Shown piece by piece: positions 1 through 9,000 of a DNA stretch of 64,000 nucleotides; position 1 is the stretch's first letter; the number at the start of each line of letters is the position of its first letter. Both the position numbers and the translations under genes were made by a program. Location: the NCBI GenBank assembly GCA_902826615.1, contig CADEFN010000002.1, positions 796,911 to 860,910 on the forward strand, in the 5' to 3' direction. Under the pieces are notes generated by a model, which made no database searches, was not told the origin of the DNA, and worked only from the letters and a program-made list of their open reading frames with translations. The stretch is from an uncultured Gemmatimonadota bacterium. GTDB taxonomy: Bacteria > Gemmatimonadota > Gemmatimonadetes > Gemmatimonadales > Gemmatimonadaceae.

Positions 1-192
1 GAGGAAAGTGGATCACTCGATGCCATGGCGACGCGGGTTGCCGACACCTTTGACGCCGAAGTGCAGCGCGGTTTGCGTACACTCGCCGGGCTGCTCGAGC
101 CCGCGCTCATTGTCCTCTTCGGGGGATTGGTCGGCTTCGTGGCGCTCGCCATGTTGCAGGCCATCTACTCGGTCAACGCCAACGTGTTATGA
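1..192 (+). CDS. gspF: Type II secretion system inner-membrane protein GspF, C-terminal end (partial)
   Basis: This is the last 63 codons of a gene that begins before the window. The translation reads EESGSLDAMATRVADTFD..., then a hydrophobic segment (LEPALIVLFGGLVGFVALAM) and a short tail, which is the usual ending of GspF/PilC inner-membrane platform proteins. In that family the protein couples the assembly ATPase to pseudopilin extrusion. The stop TGA (190-192) overlaps the ATG of the next gene in an ATGA arrangement, so the two are translationally coupled. The GspG-type pseudopilin that follows makes GspF (type II) more likely than PilC (type IV pilus). Confidence 0.85.
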   Translation, partial: EESGSLDAMATRVADTFDAEVQRGLRTLAGLLEPALIVLFGGLVGFVALAMLQAIYSVNANVL

Positions 193-602
193 AACGACGC
201 GGCTTCACCCTCCTCGAACTGGTGGTGGTCATCATCGTCCTTGGTCTGCTGGTGGCGCTGGTGGCGCCGCAGATTTTCGGGCGGGTGGGCGAGGCCCGCG
301 ATGTGGCGGCCAAGACCCAGATGTCGCTCCTGGGCACGGCCCTCGACAACTACCGGCTGGACAACGGGAGTTATCCCAGTACCGCGCAGGGGCTCGCCGC
401 GCTGCGCACCAAACCCGCGAGCGGCGTCACCAACTGGCGCGGGCCGTACCTGCGCAAAGAGGTGCCCATGGATCCCTGGGGACGCCCCTTTGTCTATGCC
501 AGCCCGGGCGCACGCAACCCGAATGGCTTCGATATTCTGACGCTGGGGCGCGATGGAAAGGACGGCGGGGCGGGAGAAGACGCGGACATCATCGGCCAAT
601 AA
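189..602 (+). CDS. gspG: Type II secretion major pseudopilin GspG
   Basis: The 137-residue product begins MKRRGFTLLELVVVIIVLGL, a classic class III prepilin signal: a short basic leader, cleavage between Gly5 and Phe6, Glu at position +5 and a hydrophobic helix. The remainder carries GspG hallmarks: the DNYRLDNGSYPSTAQGL stretch, the RGPYLRKEVPMDPWG loop and a C-terminal Asp-rich calcium-binding region (DGKDGGAGEDADI). Length is normal for GspG. It would be the main subunit of the periplasmic pseudopilus that drives folded proteins through the outer-membrane secretin. No further pseudopilin genes (GspH-K) follow, so the locus ends here or continues elsewhere. Confidence 0.95.
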   Translation: MKRRGFTLLELVVVIIVLGLLVALVAPQIFGRVGEARDVAAKTQMSLLGTALDNYRLDNGSYPSTAQGLAALRTKPASGVTNWRGPYLRKEVPMDPWGRPFVYASPGARNPNGFDILTLGRDGKDGGAGEDADIIGQ

Positions 603-870
603 GGCCGAAGCGGGAGTCAGGCGTTTCGCGATGATCGCCGCGCGCCGCCGGGTATGACTCACGGTTCTAAACCGGAATCTTTCCGCGTTAGGCGGGGATT
701 TCCTGTCTCGGTCGCGCTCGCTATGTGCGGTGCCGCACGGCGCGTAGGGGTGGGTTGATATTTGCATTGTCAGACGGAGTGGCGCAGGTTTTCGCGCCAA
801 TGTCGTGGCCCCACCGCGGGTGTTGTCCGGGAGCCACTCGCACCTTTCCAATCGCTGCACGGGGACTGTC
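603..870. other. Intergenic region without a supported gene
   Basis: The 268 bases between gspG and the DUF1800 gene hold no frame I believe is coding. A GTG at 805 is in frame with the DUF1800 gene, but the Tat signal fits the ATG at 871 better. One copy of the octamer CGTTAGGC lies at 686-693 on the coding strand. I could not identify a convincing -35/-10 pair. Confidence 0.5.
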
Positions 871-2508
871 ATGAGCGCGCCTTCTACCGACGCCACCCTC
901 CCGGGAGCCGACCGCCCCGTTGAAGACGGGGCCTCCCTTGCCACTCCGCGCGACGAGCGCACGAGTCGTCGAGGGTTCTTCTCGCTAGGTGCCACCCTGG
1001 CCGCGGCCTCACTGGCCTCCGCCGGCGCCGCCGGCGCCCAACAGACGGGGAAGAGTTCCGCGGCCCGTGGCATGGTCAAGCGCCTACTCGATCAGGGCCC
1101 CGACCCGGCATTCGATCCCTTCAAGAAGCAGAACATCTCCACCAAGGGGTGGGATAGCGCGCTCAGCCGTTTGGTGCGCCGCGTCACCAACGGGGTGACC
1201 GAAGACGAGATGAAGCTCGCCAACAAGCTGGGCTTTTACGGCTACCTCAACTACCACCTCAATCCCTCGAAGATCGAGGATGGCCAGTCCGAGTCGTGGG
1301 TTGGCACCAACGCTCCCCTGCTCAACGGCACGCCGGAGTCGCTGTACAACATCGATCAGCGCATGGTGCAGGATCAGCTGATCATGGCCAATCTGTACCG
1401 CGCGGCGTTCTCCAAACGGCAACTGCAGGAACGGCTGGCCGAGTTGTGGAGCGACCATTTCAACATCTCCTACAACGACGTTCGCTACCTCAAGCTGGTG
1501 GATGATCGCGAAGTGATCCGCAAGCACATGCTGGGCAAGTTCCCGGCAATGCTGACGGCCAGCGCGCACTCCCCGGCGATGCTGGAGTATCTGGACAACA
1601 CCCGCAACCGCCGGACGACACTCAACGAGAACTACGCCCGCGAAATCATGGAGCTGCACTCCGTGGGCGTGAATGGCGGCTACACGCAGACCGATGTGCG
1701 CGAGCTCGCGCGCTGCCTGACCGGCTGGACACTCGCCGGGCGCGGCAACTTTGCCTTCGACCCCAACGGACACGACTTCACGGAGAAGAACGTCCTCGGG
1801 CAGAAGATCGCCGCCATGCCGGCGTCGGCGGGCCAGCAGGGCAAAACCGATGGCGACACCATGATCGCCTTCCTGGCCAAACATCAGAAAACAGCCGAAT
1901 ACATCGCCTTCAAGCTGTTGCGGCACTTTCTGCAGTATCAGCCAAACGAGGCACAGATTGCCGCCGTCGCCCAGGTCTACAACAAGACGCAGGGTGACAT
2001 TCCGAGCATGGTGCGCGCCGTACTCACACCAGCCAACCTGCTGGCGGCCACTCCGAAGTACAAGCGTGCGTACACCTTCATGCTGGGGGCCATGCGCGCC
2101 ACGGTGAACCCGGCAGCGGTCACCAAGCTCAACACCCTGGCCTTCCGCTACCTCCCGCTGCTCGGGCAGGCGATGTACGCCTGGGAGCCGCCCGATGGAT
2201 ACCCCGATCGTGCCGACTACTGGGCCGGCGGCGTGCTGCAACGCTGGAATTTCGCCACGTACATCACGACCACCACGTCCACCGAAGCGGCCATGGATTT
2301 CTCCCGCTTCTGGAACGCGACCACCGTGGCCGCCAACACCCCGGACACGGTGGCCGACGCCATCAGCAAACACCTGTTCGGCGGTGAAATGCCGGATCGG
2401 CTCCGCGGTCAGGTGAAGACCTACCTCGGTGCTGCCGCGATGAGTGCCAACCGCACACGCGAGGCCATCGCCCTGGCGTTGAGTTCGTCGACCTACAACT
2501 GGATCTGA
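871..2508 (+). CDS. Tat-exported DUF1800 family protein
   Basis: The 545-residue product starts at ATG 871, which puts a twin-arginine signal near the N-terminus (SRRGFFSLGATLAAASLASA, ending AGAAGAQQ). The body has the DUF1800 signature around residues 190-300: WSDHFNISYNDVR, then NENYAREIMELHSVGVNGGY and ELARCLTGWTL. The family is exported and abundant in Planctomycetota, Gemmatimonadota and related groups; its biochemical role is unknown. A DUF1501 gene follows after 37 bases in the same direction, the standard partnership for this family, so the two products probably act together in the periplasm. Upstream in-frame GTG 805 is a possible but less likely start. Confidence 0.9.
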   Translation: MSAPSTDATLPGADRPVEDGASLATPRDERTSRRGFFSLGATLAAASLASAGAAGAQQTGKSSAARGMVKRLLDQGPDPAFDPFKKQNISTKGWDSALSRLVRRVTNGVTEDEMKLANKLGFYGYLNYHLNPSKIEDGQSESWVGTNAPLLNGTPESLYNIDQRMVQDQLIMANLYRAAFSKRQLQERLAELWSDHFNISYNDVRYLKLVDDREVIRKHMLGKFPAMLTASAHSPAMLEYLDNTRNRRTTLNENYAREIMELHSVGVNGGYTQTDVRELARCLTGWTLAGRGNFAFDPNGHDFTEKNVLGQKIAAMPASAGQQGKTDGDTMIAFLAKHQKTAEYIAFKLLRHFLQYQPNEAQIAAVAQVYNKTQGDIPSMVRAVLTPANLLAATPKYKRAYTFMLGAMRATVNPAAVTKLNTLAFRYLPLLGQAMYAWEPPDGYPDRADYWAGGVLQRWNFATYITTTTSTEAAMDFSRFWNATTVAANTPDTVADAISKHLFGGEMPDRLRGQVKTYLGAAAMSANRTREAIALALSSSTYNWI

Positions 2509-2545
2509 CCCGCGCGCTGCGCCTCACGAACACCGGAGCAATCCC

Positions 2546-3856
2546 ATGACCGAGTTTGGACACGACGACTGCGCGTGCAACGAATACAACGAGATCACGA
2601 ACCGCCGCGACTTTCTGGCCACCAGTGGCGGTCTCAGCGGAGCGGCGTTGTTTGCCTGGGCCTATCCCGAGTGGCTGCCCAAGGTCTCTCTTGCCGACTC
2701 CTATGTCGGCGAACGCGATGTGATCGTCTCGATCTTCTTGCGGGGCGGGGCCGACGGGCTCTCGTTATGCGTACCCTTCGGTGACCCGCTCTACTACACG
2801 GGCCGGCCGACGATCGCCATTCCGCGACCCGATACCACCGCCGCGAACCGGGCGATTGCCCTCGACAACTTCTTCGGCTTCCCGCAGGCCATGCGGTTCC
2901 TCATGCCGGCGTATCAGGCGGGGAATCTTCTCGTCGTCCATGGGGCTGGGCTGTCGTACAACACCCGCTCGCACTTTGACGCGCAGCACTACATGGAGCT
3001 GGGCAAGTCGGCCGACCCGACGGTGAACACCGGCTGGCTGGGCCGCCACCTCGCCATGACCTCGCCCATGAAAAACGGCGCGAGTCTGCGCGCGATCACG
3101 CTCGCCGACGGTCTGGCCGAAACACTCAAGGGGTCGCCAAAAGCCCTCCCGATTTCAGATCCCGCCAACTACGGCATCGCCGGCTCGACTTCCACACGAG
3201 CGGAACGACAGACCTGGCTGGGCGCTGACTACGGCGAGACAATCGATCCTGTCAAAAGCGCTGCAGCTGACGCACTGAACACGATCAACATGCTGCGCTC
3301 GCTGAACGTGGCGGGGTATGCCCCAGCCAACGGCGCTGTGTACCCCAACACGGGACTTGGTCGCGGCCTGCGCAACTCGGCCGCCCTCATCAAGGCAGAT
3401 ATCGGCGTCGAGGCGGTTCACCTCGACATCGGTGGGTGGGACACGCACACCAACCAGGATCCACTCGGCGGCGGCATGGCCAACCAGATGACACAGCTCT
3501 CGGGCGCAATCGGTGCCTTCTGGCAGGACTGCATCGCGTCAGGCCTCACGCAGAATGTCACGGTGGTGGTGCTCTCCGAGTTCGGCCGCAATGTGCGCGA
3601 GAACGGGAGCCGTGGCACCGACCATGGTCGCGCAACGGCGATGTTTGCCCTCGGCCGCGGGATCAATGGCGGACGGGTGCTGACCAACAACTGGCGTCCC
3701 CTGGCCCCCGAGAACCTCGCCGATCGTCAGGACCTGGCCGTGACCATCGATCACCGGGACATTCTCGCCGAGATCGTCAAAAACCGGCTGAGCAACGATC
3801 AGTTAGGGGTGGTGTTCCCCGGGTACACGCCGGTGATGCGGGGAGTCACGAAGTAG
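2546..3856 (+). CDS. Tat-exported DUF1501 family protein
   Basis: This 436-residue product has a twin-arginine-like segment after a 20-residue N-region (NRRDFLATSGGLSGAALFAW). Family motifs are clear: FLRGGADGLSLCVPFGD near residue 65, SHFDAQHYMELG near 145, GWDTHTNQDPLGGGM near 300 and SEFGRNVRENGSRGTDHGRA near 350. DUF1501 proteins have an alkaline-phosphatase/sulfatase-like fold and sit beside DUF1800 genes, as here. His/Asp residues in WDTH and TDHG resemble metal ligands, but no substrate is known. A GGAG-type ribosome site precedes the ATG. The gene ends at a hairpin flanked by 9-bp repeats. Confidence 0.9.
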   Translation: MTEFGHDDCACNEYNEITNRRDFLATSGGLSGAALFAWAYPEWLPKVSLADSYVGERDVIVSIFLRGGADGLSLCVPFGDPLYYTGRPTIAIPRPDTTAANRAIALDNFFGFPQAMRFLMPAYQAGNLLVVHGAGLSYNTRSHFDAQHYMELGKSADPTVNTGWLGRHLAMTSPMKNGASLRAITLADGLAETLKGSPKALPISDPANYGIAGSTSTRAERQTWLGADYGETIDPVKSAAADALNTINMLRSLNVAGYAPANGAVYPNTGLGRGLRNSAALIKADIGVEAVHLDIGGWDTHTNQDPLGGGMANQMTQLSGAIGAFWQDCIASGLTQNVTVVVLSEFGRNVRENGSRGTDHGRATAMFALGRGINGGRVLTNNWRPLAPENLADRQDLAVTIDHRDILAEIVKNRLSNDQLGVVFPGYTPVMRGVTK

Positions 3857-3858
3857 CG

Positions 3859-3963
3859 GGAAGCACGGGAAGCACGGGAGGCACGAGAAGCACGGAAAAC
3901 GAAGCGGCGAACTCCTCAGGAGAACGCCGCTTTTTCGTGCTTCCCGTGCCTCTCGTGCCTCTG
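3859..3963. terminator. Bidirectional terminator hairpin flanked by inverted 9-bp repeat arrays
   Basis: Between convergent genes, AAGCGGCG (3902-3909) pairs with CGCCGCTT (3925-3932), extended inwards by complementary CTCCT/AGGAG and followed by a T run (3931-3935), as in an intrinsic terminator. On the left, 3861-3896 is a direct array of 9-mers of the form GARGCACGR. On the right, 3936-3963 carries the same units inverted (CGTGCTTCCCGTGCCTCTCG). The arms can therefore also pair, giving a much longer stem. The array begins within a few bases of the DUF1501 stop codon. Confidence 0.75.
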
Positions 3964-3966
3964 CCC

Positions 3967-4563
3967 CTACGGCACCACGTTCACCTCACCCTTCATCCCC
4001 GGGTGCAGGGTACAGTCGAAGGGGAAGAGCCCAACTGTGGCGAACGTGCGGGCGATGCGCACATTGGACGTGACCTGAATGTCGGCTGGCACCCCGGTCT
4101 TCGGCGTGAAGATCACGTTGTGCGGGACTTGCGGGAATTCGAACGTCACCGCGCCGCCCTGCTTGATGGTCGTCGTGAAGGGGGTGAACGACAGTCCGGG
4201 CATTGAAACGAGCGCCGTCGTGGGCGCGGCGCCAACCGTGACGCGAGTGGTACCGACGCGCCCGTCGATGGTGGCCGTCACATCGGTCTGACCCGCGGCT
4301 ACTCCCGACACCAGTCCTGCGGCCGTCACGGTGGCCACTGCGGTGTTCCCCGAACGCCAGGTCGGCGCACCGGCGTCGCTCACCGTCGCACCGGCCGCGT
4401 CGAGTGCGGTCGCTGCCAGCTGCTCGGTTTGCCCCGGAAAGAGCGAGATCGCGTTGGCATTCATCCGGACGGTTGCAATCCTGGAGCCTCCGGTTGGCTC
4501 GTCAGAGCCGCCACACGCGACAACAGCAGCCACCAAACCGACCCATAACATCTTGTGCTTCAT
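3967..4563 (-). CDS. Lipoprotein with Ig-like (Big_2) domain and cupredoxin domain
   Basis: The 198-residue product has a lipoprotein signal (MKHKMLWVGLVAAVVAC, lipid-anchored Cys17). Residues about 30-110 look like a bacterial Ig-like group 2 domain (LFPGQTEQLAATALDAAG, then TAVATVTAAGLVSGVAAG). Residues about 115-198 form a plastocyanin-like cupredoxin with a complete type 1 copper set: His148 in VPHNV, and Cys184, His187 and Met190 in FDCTLHPGM. It should be a membrane-anchored periplasmic or surface blue-copper electron carrier or copper-binding protein. CutC lies close by in the opposite direction, so a copper theme is possible but unproven. Confidence 0.85.
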   Translation of the reverse strand: MKHKMLWVGLVAAVVACGGSDEPTGGSRIATVRMNANAISLFPGQTEQLAATALDAAGATVSDAGAPTWRSGNTAVATVTAAGLVSGVAAGQTDVTATIDGRVGTTRVTVGAAPTTALVSMPGLSFTPFTTTIKQGGAVTFEFPQVPHNVIFTPKTGVPADIQVTSNVRIARTFATVGLFPFDCTLHPGMKGEVNVVP

Positions 4564-4593
4564 GTATTTACCTCCCGATACGAGAAAATCCGT

Positions 4594-4812
4594 TCATCGA
4601 TCGCGGCGCGCGGTGACGGCGCTCACGGCTCGGCACAACCGCCCATGATCCGCGCAGTACAGACCGTGCTGGTCATGAAAGACCTGGTGGACCCCTTTCT
4701 CCCATTCAAAGCGAACGACCCAGATGGCCTCGACCCTGGTTTGGGATCCGGCAACACCTTTCGGGTCGAGTGGCTCGACGCGCACACGTTCGGGGAAGAA
4801 ATCCAGCTGCAC
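4594..4812 (-). CDS. Possible small conserved protein (72 aa), uncharacterised
   Basis: I do not recognise a named family. The frame starts at GTG 4812, directly preceded by an in-frame stop, and reads like a folded protein: an acidic-basic N-terminus (FFPERVRVEPLDPKG), a Trp/Phe-rich strand (VEAIWVVRFEWEKGVHQVF) and a compact Cys/His segment (HDQHGLYCADHGRLC) that could bind a metal. Third-position GC is high, as in neighbouring genes. Against it: no clear ribosome site and overlapping open frames on both strands. The C-terminal residues after RLC are ordinary basic sequence. Otherwise this 320-base gap between the cupredoxin and CutC genes shows nothing else I can support. Confidence 0.4.
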   Translation of the reverse strand: MQLDFFPERVRVEPLDPKGVAGSQTRVEAIWVVRFEWEKGVHQVFHDQHGLYCADHGRLCRAVSAVTARRDR

Positions 4813-4883
4813 TGCTTATGCGACGGGTAAACGCCCGGGGAGAGTGGAAGGTGCGCAGAATCTAGCGGAGCGTATCGCAAAGG

Positions 4884-5738
4884 TTGCAGGACTTGGGGTC
4901 TCCCTCGACAGGGCATGCGGCCTCGATACGTTGGGAGGGTGTGCGCCAGCGCCTGACTCGGTCCCTTTCAAGCCGACACATCGCCCTCAGGCATCCCCGA
5001 CACCCGGACGCCCCGTTGCTCATCGAAGCCGCTGTTGACTCCGTCGCCGACGCCATGGCCGCCGAAGAGGCCGGCGTCTCGCGAATCGAACTGTGCGCCA
5101 ACCTCGACGTCGGCGGCACGACACCAAGTGCCGGTCTCATCCGGGCCACCCTCCGCCGGGTCGACATTCCCGTGTTTGTCATGATCCGCCCCCGTGCTGG
5201 AGACTTTCTCTACAGTGCCGAGGAGATCGAGGTCATGCTGCGTGACATCGAAGTGGCCAAACACGCTGGGGCGCAGGGAATCGTGAGCGGGGCGCTCCAC
5301 GCCAATGGCGTCATCGACGAAGAAGGCACCGAAGCGCTGCTCGAAGCGGCGGCTCCCCTCCCCTTCACGTTTCACAAAGCCTTCGATGCCACCCGGGATC
5401 TCCTCGAGTCGGCGGATGCCATTGTGGCTTTAGGGGTGAGCCGGGTGCTCACATCGGGGGGCGCCCCAACCGCCATGGAGGGTGCCTCCAGGCTCAAACA
5501 GCTCGTGGAACGCACCAGTGGCCGGATGGCGATTCTCGCCGGGGGCGGGGTGCGTAGTGACCATGCGGCCAGGCTGGCGCGCGAGTCAGGGGTCCGCGAG
5601 CTCCACCTGGGACCTCGTCGCCTCGTTACAAGCCCTGCCCACCGAACCCCGGGCTGGACGGGGGCGTCGGACTGGACAGCTGCAGATGTGGACGCGATCC
5701 GTCAGATCGTGCAGTCGGTGTCGGTGGGGGGACCGTAA
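4884..5738 (+). CDS. cutC: CutC family protein (copper homeostasis / TIM-barrel)
   Basis: The core matches CutC: LLIEAAVDSVADAMAAEEAG, RIELCANLDVGGTTPSAGLI, VFVMIRPRAGDFLYS, FTFHKAFDATRD, VLTSGGAPTAMEG and ILAGGGVRS. CutC proteins are cytoplasmic TIM barrels of about 245 residues; the name comes from copper tolerance in E. coli, but the molecular function remains debated. The open frame begins at 4884 and gives 284 residues, about 40 more than needed before the first barrel strand. GTG 4941 or TTG 5016 could be the real start; none has a well-spaced ribosome site. The last 30 residues diverge from the usual ending. Confidence 0.85.
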   Translation: MQDLGSPSTGHAASIRWEGVRQRLTRSLSSRHIALRHPRHPDAPLLIEAAVDSVADAMAAEEAGVSRIELCANLDVGGTTPSAGLIRATLRRVDIPVFVMIRPRAGDFLYSAEEIEVMLRDIEVAKHAGAQGIVSGALHANGVIDEEGTEALLEAAAPLPFTFHKAFDATRDLLESADAIVALGVSRVLTSGGAPTAMEGASRLKQLVERTSGRMAILAGGGVRSDHAARLARESGVRELHLGPRRLVTSPAHRTPGWTGASDWTAADVDAIRQIVQSVSVGGP

Positions 5739-5776
5739 GGCAGCGAGACAAGAAATCCGCCCCGTCCCCAGGCTTA

Positions 5777-5805
5777 TTGACAGCCCTCCGGTCAAGACGT
5801 AGGCT
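5777..5805 (+). promoter_or_regulatory. Candidate sigma-70 promoter of the susCD operon
   Basis: A perfect -35 box TTGACA (5777-5782) is followed by a 17-base spacer and a -10-like TAGGCT (5800-5805). This would start transcription near 5812 and leave an untranslated leader of about 245 bases before the susC ATG at 6057. Spacing is ideal; the -10 box matches consensus only at T1, A2 and T6. Confidence 0.55.
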
Positions 5806-5958
5806 GTCGTCGAACTCCTGACCCTGCTGTAGGACTTTCCCTTGGCGCGCGCCACCACGTCGCTGCGCGCCCCTTGAACGGCCGATACGAGGCGCCTCCG
5901 GGCGCCCTTTGATTCTCTGGCGCGAATGGGACGAACCCTTCGCGATCACACTGAATGT

Positions 5959-6024
5959 GACCGGACCCGCGCCGCGGCGCGGGGTCCGGTCAGATCGCCG
6001 TTAGGCGGACAACCCTGGTCCGCC
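5959..6024 (+). promoter_or_regulatory. Two consecutive hairpins in the susC leader
   Basis: Hairpin 1: GACCGGACC plus CGCGC (5959-5972) pairs with GCGCG...GGTCCGGTC ending at 5991, a very GC-rich stem. Hairpin 2: GGCGGAC (6004-6010) pairs with GTCCGCC (6018-6024), followed by TTTGTGT, a weak U-tract. Both lie in the predicted untranslated leader, and the second ends 32 bases before the start codon, so it could act as an attenuator or protect mRNA. A copy of CGTTAGGC (5999-6006) links the two hairpins. No known riboswitch was recognised. Confidence 0.5.
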
Positions 6025-6056
6025 TTTGTGTCACCCACACTCAAGGGGACGTCACC

Positions 6057-9000
6057 ATGCAACACACTCTGTTCGGTTCGCACCACCCACCACGATCCCG
6101 AGCCGCCCGATGGCTCGCCGGAGCGCTGGTGGCCCTCGCGGTTGGCAGTACGAGTGCAGCGGCCCAGACCGGCAGCATCACCGGTCGTGTCACCGACGCG
6201 GCATCCGGGGGCCCGATTGCTGCGGCACGGGTTTTCATCTCGGGCACGCAGAACGGCACACAGACCGCCGACAACGGCAACTACACCATCCGTGCAGTTC
6301 CCGCCGGGTCAGTGGAGCTCACCGTCACCCGGCTCGGCTACGAGTCAAAGAAGTTCACGGTCACGGTCACCGCGGGGCAGCCCGTCACGCTGAACGCTGC
6401 CATCAATCAGGCCACCTTCTCGCTGGCCGAGGTGGTGACCACGGTGACCGGCCAGCAGAAGAAGGTGGAGCTGGGTAACACGATTGCCACCATCGGCGTG
6501 AGCGAAAAGATCTCTGAGGCGCCAGTCCGGGACCTTGGCCAGCTCCTGAATGGAAGAGCAGCGGGTGTGCAGGTGACATCGGCGGGCGCCACCGGAACCG
6601 GCTCGCGCATTCGTATTCGCGGGCAGGCGTCGTTTGGCCTGAGCAATGAACCGCTGGTGTACATCGACGGCGTACGCGTCATCTCCAACACCGGCAGCTC
6701 GGCCCTTGGCGTCGGCGGCTCTACGCCCTCGCGCATGAACGACATCAACCCTGAGGAGATCGAGAACATCGAGATCATCAAGGGCCCATCGGCCGCCACC
6801 CTGTACGGCACCGAGGCGGCCAACGGTGTCATCAACATCACGACCAAAAAGGGGAAGGCCGGCAAGACGACGTGGAACTTCTACAGCGAAAATGGAACGC
6901 TGAAGGACCCGAACACCTATCCCGAGCTCTGGTACCTGTTCGGAACACGTGGCAGCACGTCCGGTCAGCGTTGTGTGCTGACCGATCTCCCGACCGGCGC
7001 CTGCCGTGCCGACAGCCTCATTTCGATGAACGTGCTGAACGAGGCGCTCACCACCCCGCTGTCCACGGGCGTCCGCCAGCAGTACGGTGGACAGCTGAGC
7101 GGCGGCACCGACCGCATGCAGTACTTCGCGTCCGGCGAGTGGGAAGACGAGCTGGGCAACTACAAGATGCCGCAGGTAGAGATCGACCGGCTCAAGGCCG
7201 AGCGGGGCAGCGAAGTGCCCGATGAACAGGTCTATCCCAACAAGCTCAATCGCATTTCGCTGCGCACCAACCTGACCGCAGCCATCAATCCGAAGGCCGA
7301 CCTGCAGATCTCGAGCGGCTTCATCACGAGTGACCAGCGGCTGCCGCAGAACGAAGACAACGGCAACGGCCTGATGGTGGCAGCGTTAGGCGGACTTGGG
7401 CGCCGCGACCTGCGCGACAGCCGCGGGGTCCCGCTCCTCGGGTACCGCAGCTGGCCGATGGGCGATGTCTTTGCACGGACCACCTCGCAGGGCATCCAGC
7501 GATTCATCAACAGCTTTGCCAGCCAGTACCGGCCCACGTCGTGGCTCAGCACCAGGGCCACGGTGGGTGTGGACATCACGTCACGTGTTGATGAAGCCAT
7601 CAACCTGTTCGACCAGGGCACCTTCCAGTTCCCCGCGCGTAGCGGTCAGGTGAACAACCAGCGCACCGAGTTGTCGCAATACACGGTGGACCTGGGCGCG
7701 AGCGCCAATCGCACATTGTGGCGTGGCTGGAACTCCAAGACGTCGGTGGGCCTCCAGTACTTCCGCAACTTCTTCTCGCGCACGGGCGCCAGCGGTGAAG
7801 TTCTGCCGCCGGGCGGGCGGACCCTCTCGCTCACGGCCTCGGCGCGTATCCCGTCGCAGGCGCAGGACGAGACCATCACGTTAGGCACGTACATCGAGCA
7901 GGCGCTGTCGTTCAATGAGCGGCTCTTCCTCACGGCCGCCATTCGCGCCGACGACAACAGTGCCTTCGGCGCCCAGTTCAATGTGGTGACCTACCCGAAG
8001 TTCAGCGCCTCGTGGGTGGCCTCCGAAGAAAGCTTCTTCCCGAAGTTCAGCTGGCTGAACACCTTCCGCGTGCGCTCGACCTTTGGCGCCTCGGGCCAGC
8101 AGCCGGGCACCACCGACGCCCTCCGCTTCTACAGCGGTGTCGGCACCACCCTCACCGGGCAGGTCGAGGCCCCGGGCGTGACCATCGGCGCGTTAGGCAA
8201 TGCCGATCTGCGTCCCGAGTACTCCTACGAGCTCGAAGGTGGCTTTGACGCCAACATGTTCAACAATCGCGTCAACCTCGAGCTGTCGTATTATCGCAAG
8301 CAGACGCGCGACGCCATCATCGATCGCCAGGTGGCCCCATCCGAAGGGTTCGGCGTCGCCACCCGTTTCGAGAACATCGGGTCGGTGCGCAATCGCGGGT
8401 TGGAGCTGCAGCTCAACACCCGGGTGCTTGACCGCAACTGGGTCGGGCTCGACGTCACCGTCACCGGATCGACCAACGAAAACACCCTGCTCGAGCTGGG
8501 CACCGGCGTCTCCCCGATCTTCACGGGGAATCGCAACACCCAGTACAACGTGCCAGGGTATCCGCTGTTTGGTATGTGGGGGCGCCCCCTCAAGTTTGCC
8601 GACGCCAATGGCGATGGCATCGTGGTGCCGGGGGAAATCACCTACGACACACTCAGCTACGTCGGCCCGTCGTTCCCGACCCGCGAGTTTGCCATCTCCC
8701 CGTCGATCGAGCTGCTCAAGCGCAAACTCCGCGTGAGCACCCAGTTCGATTACAAGGGTGGCATGCGCAAGCTCAACAACACGCTGCGTCACCAGTGCCA
8801 GGGTGGACAGTCGTGCCGCGGTCTCTACGACAAGAGCGCACCGCTCGCGCTGCAGGCGGCCGCCATTGCGGCCAATGCCAACGTGTTCACCAGCTTCTAC
8901 GAAAACGGCGACTTCACCCGCTTCCGCGAACTCGCCGTCTCCTATCAGCTGCCAGACACGTGGGCCCGCAAGCTGCGTTCAACCCGCATCAGCATCATTG

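Noticed and set aside
1084-2373. 429-codon open frame on the minus strand opposite the DUF1800 gene
   Set aside because: It lies wholly antisense to a gene with clear family motifs, is rich in Arg/Gly/His as expected of a GC-rich shadow frame, and has no recognisable motif.
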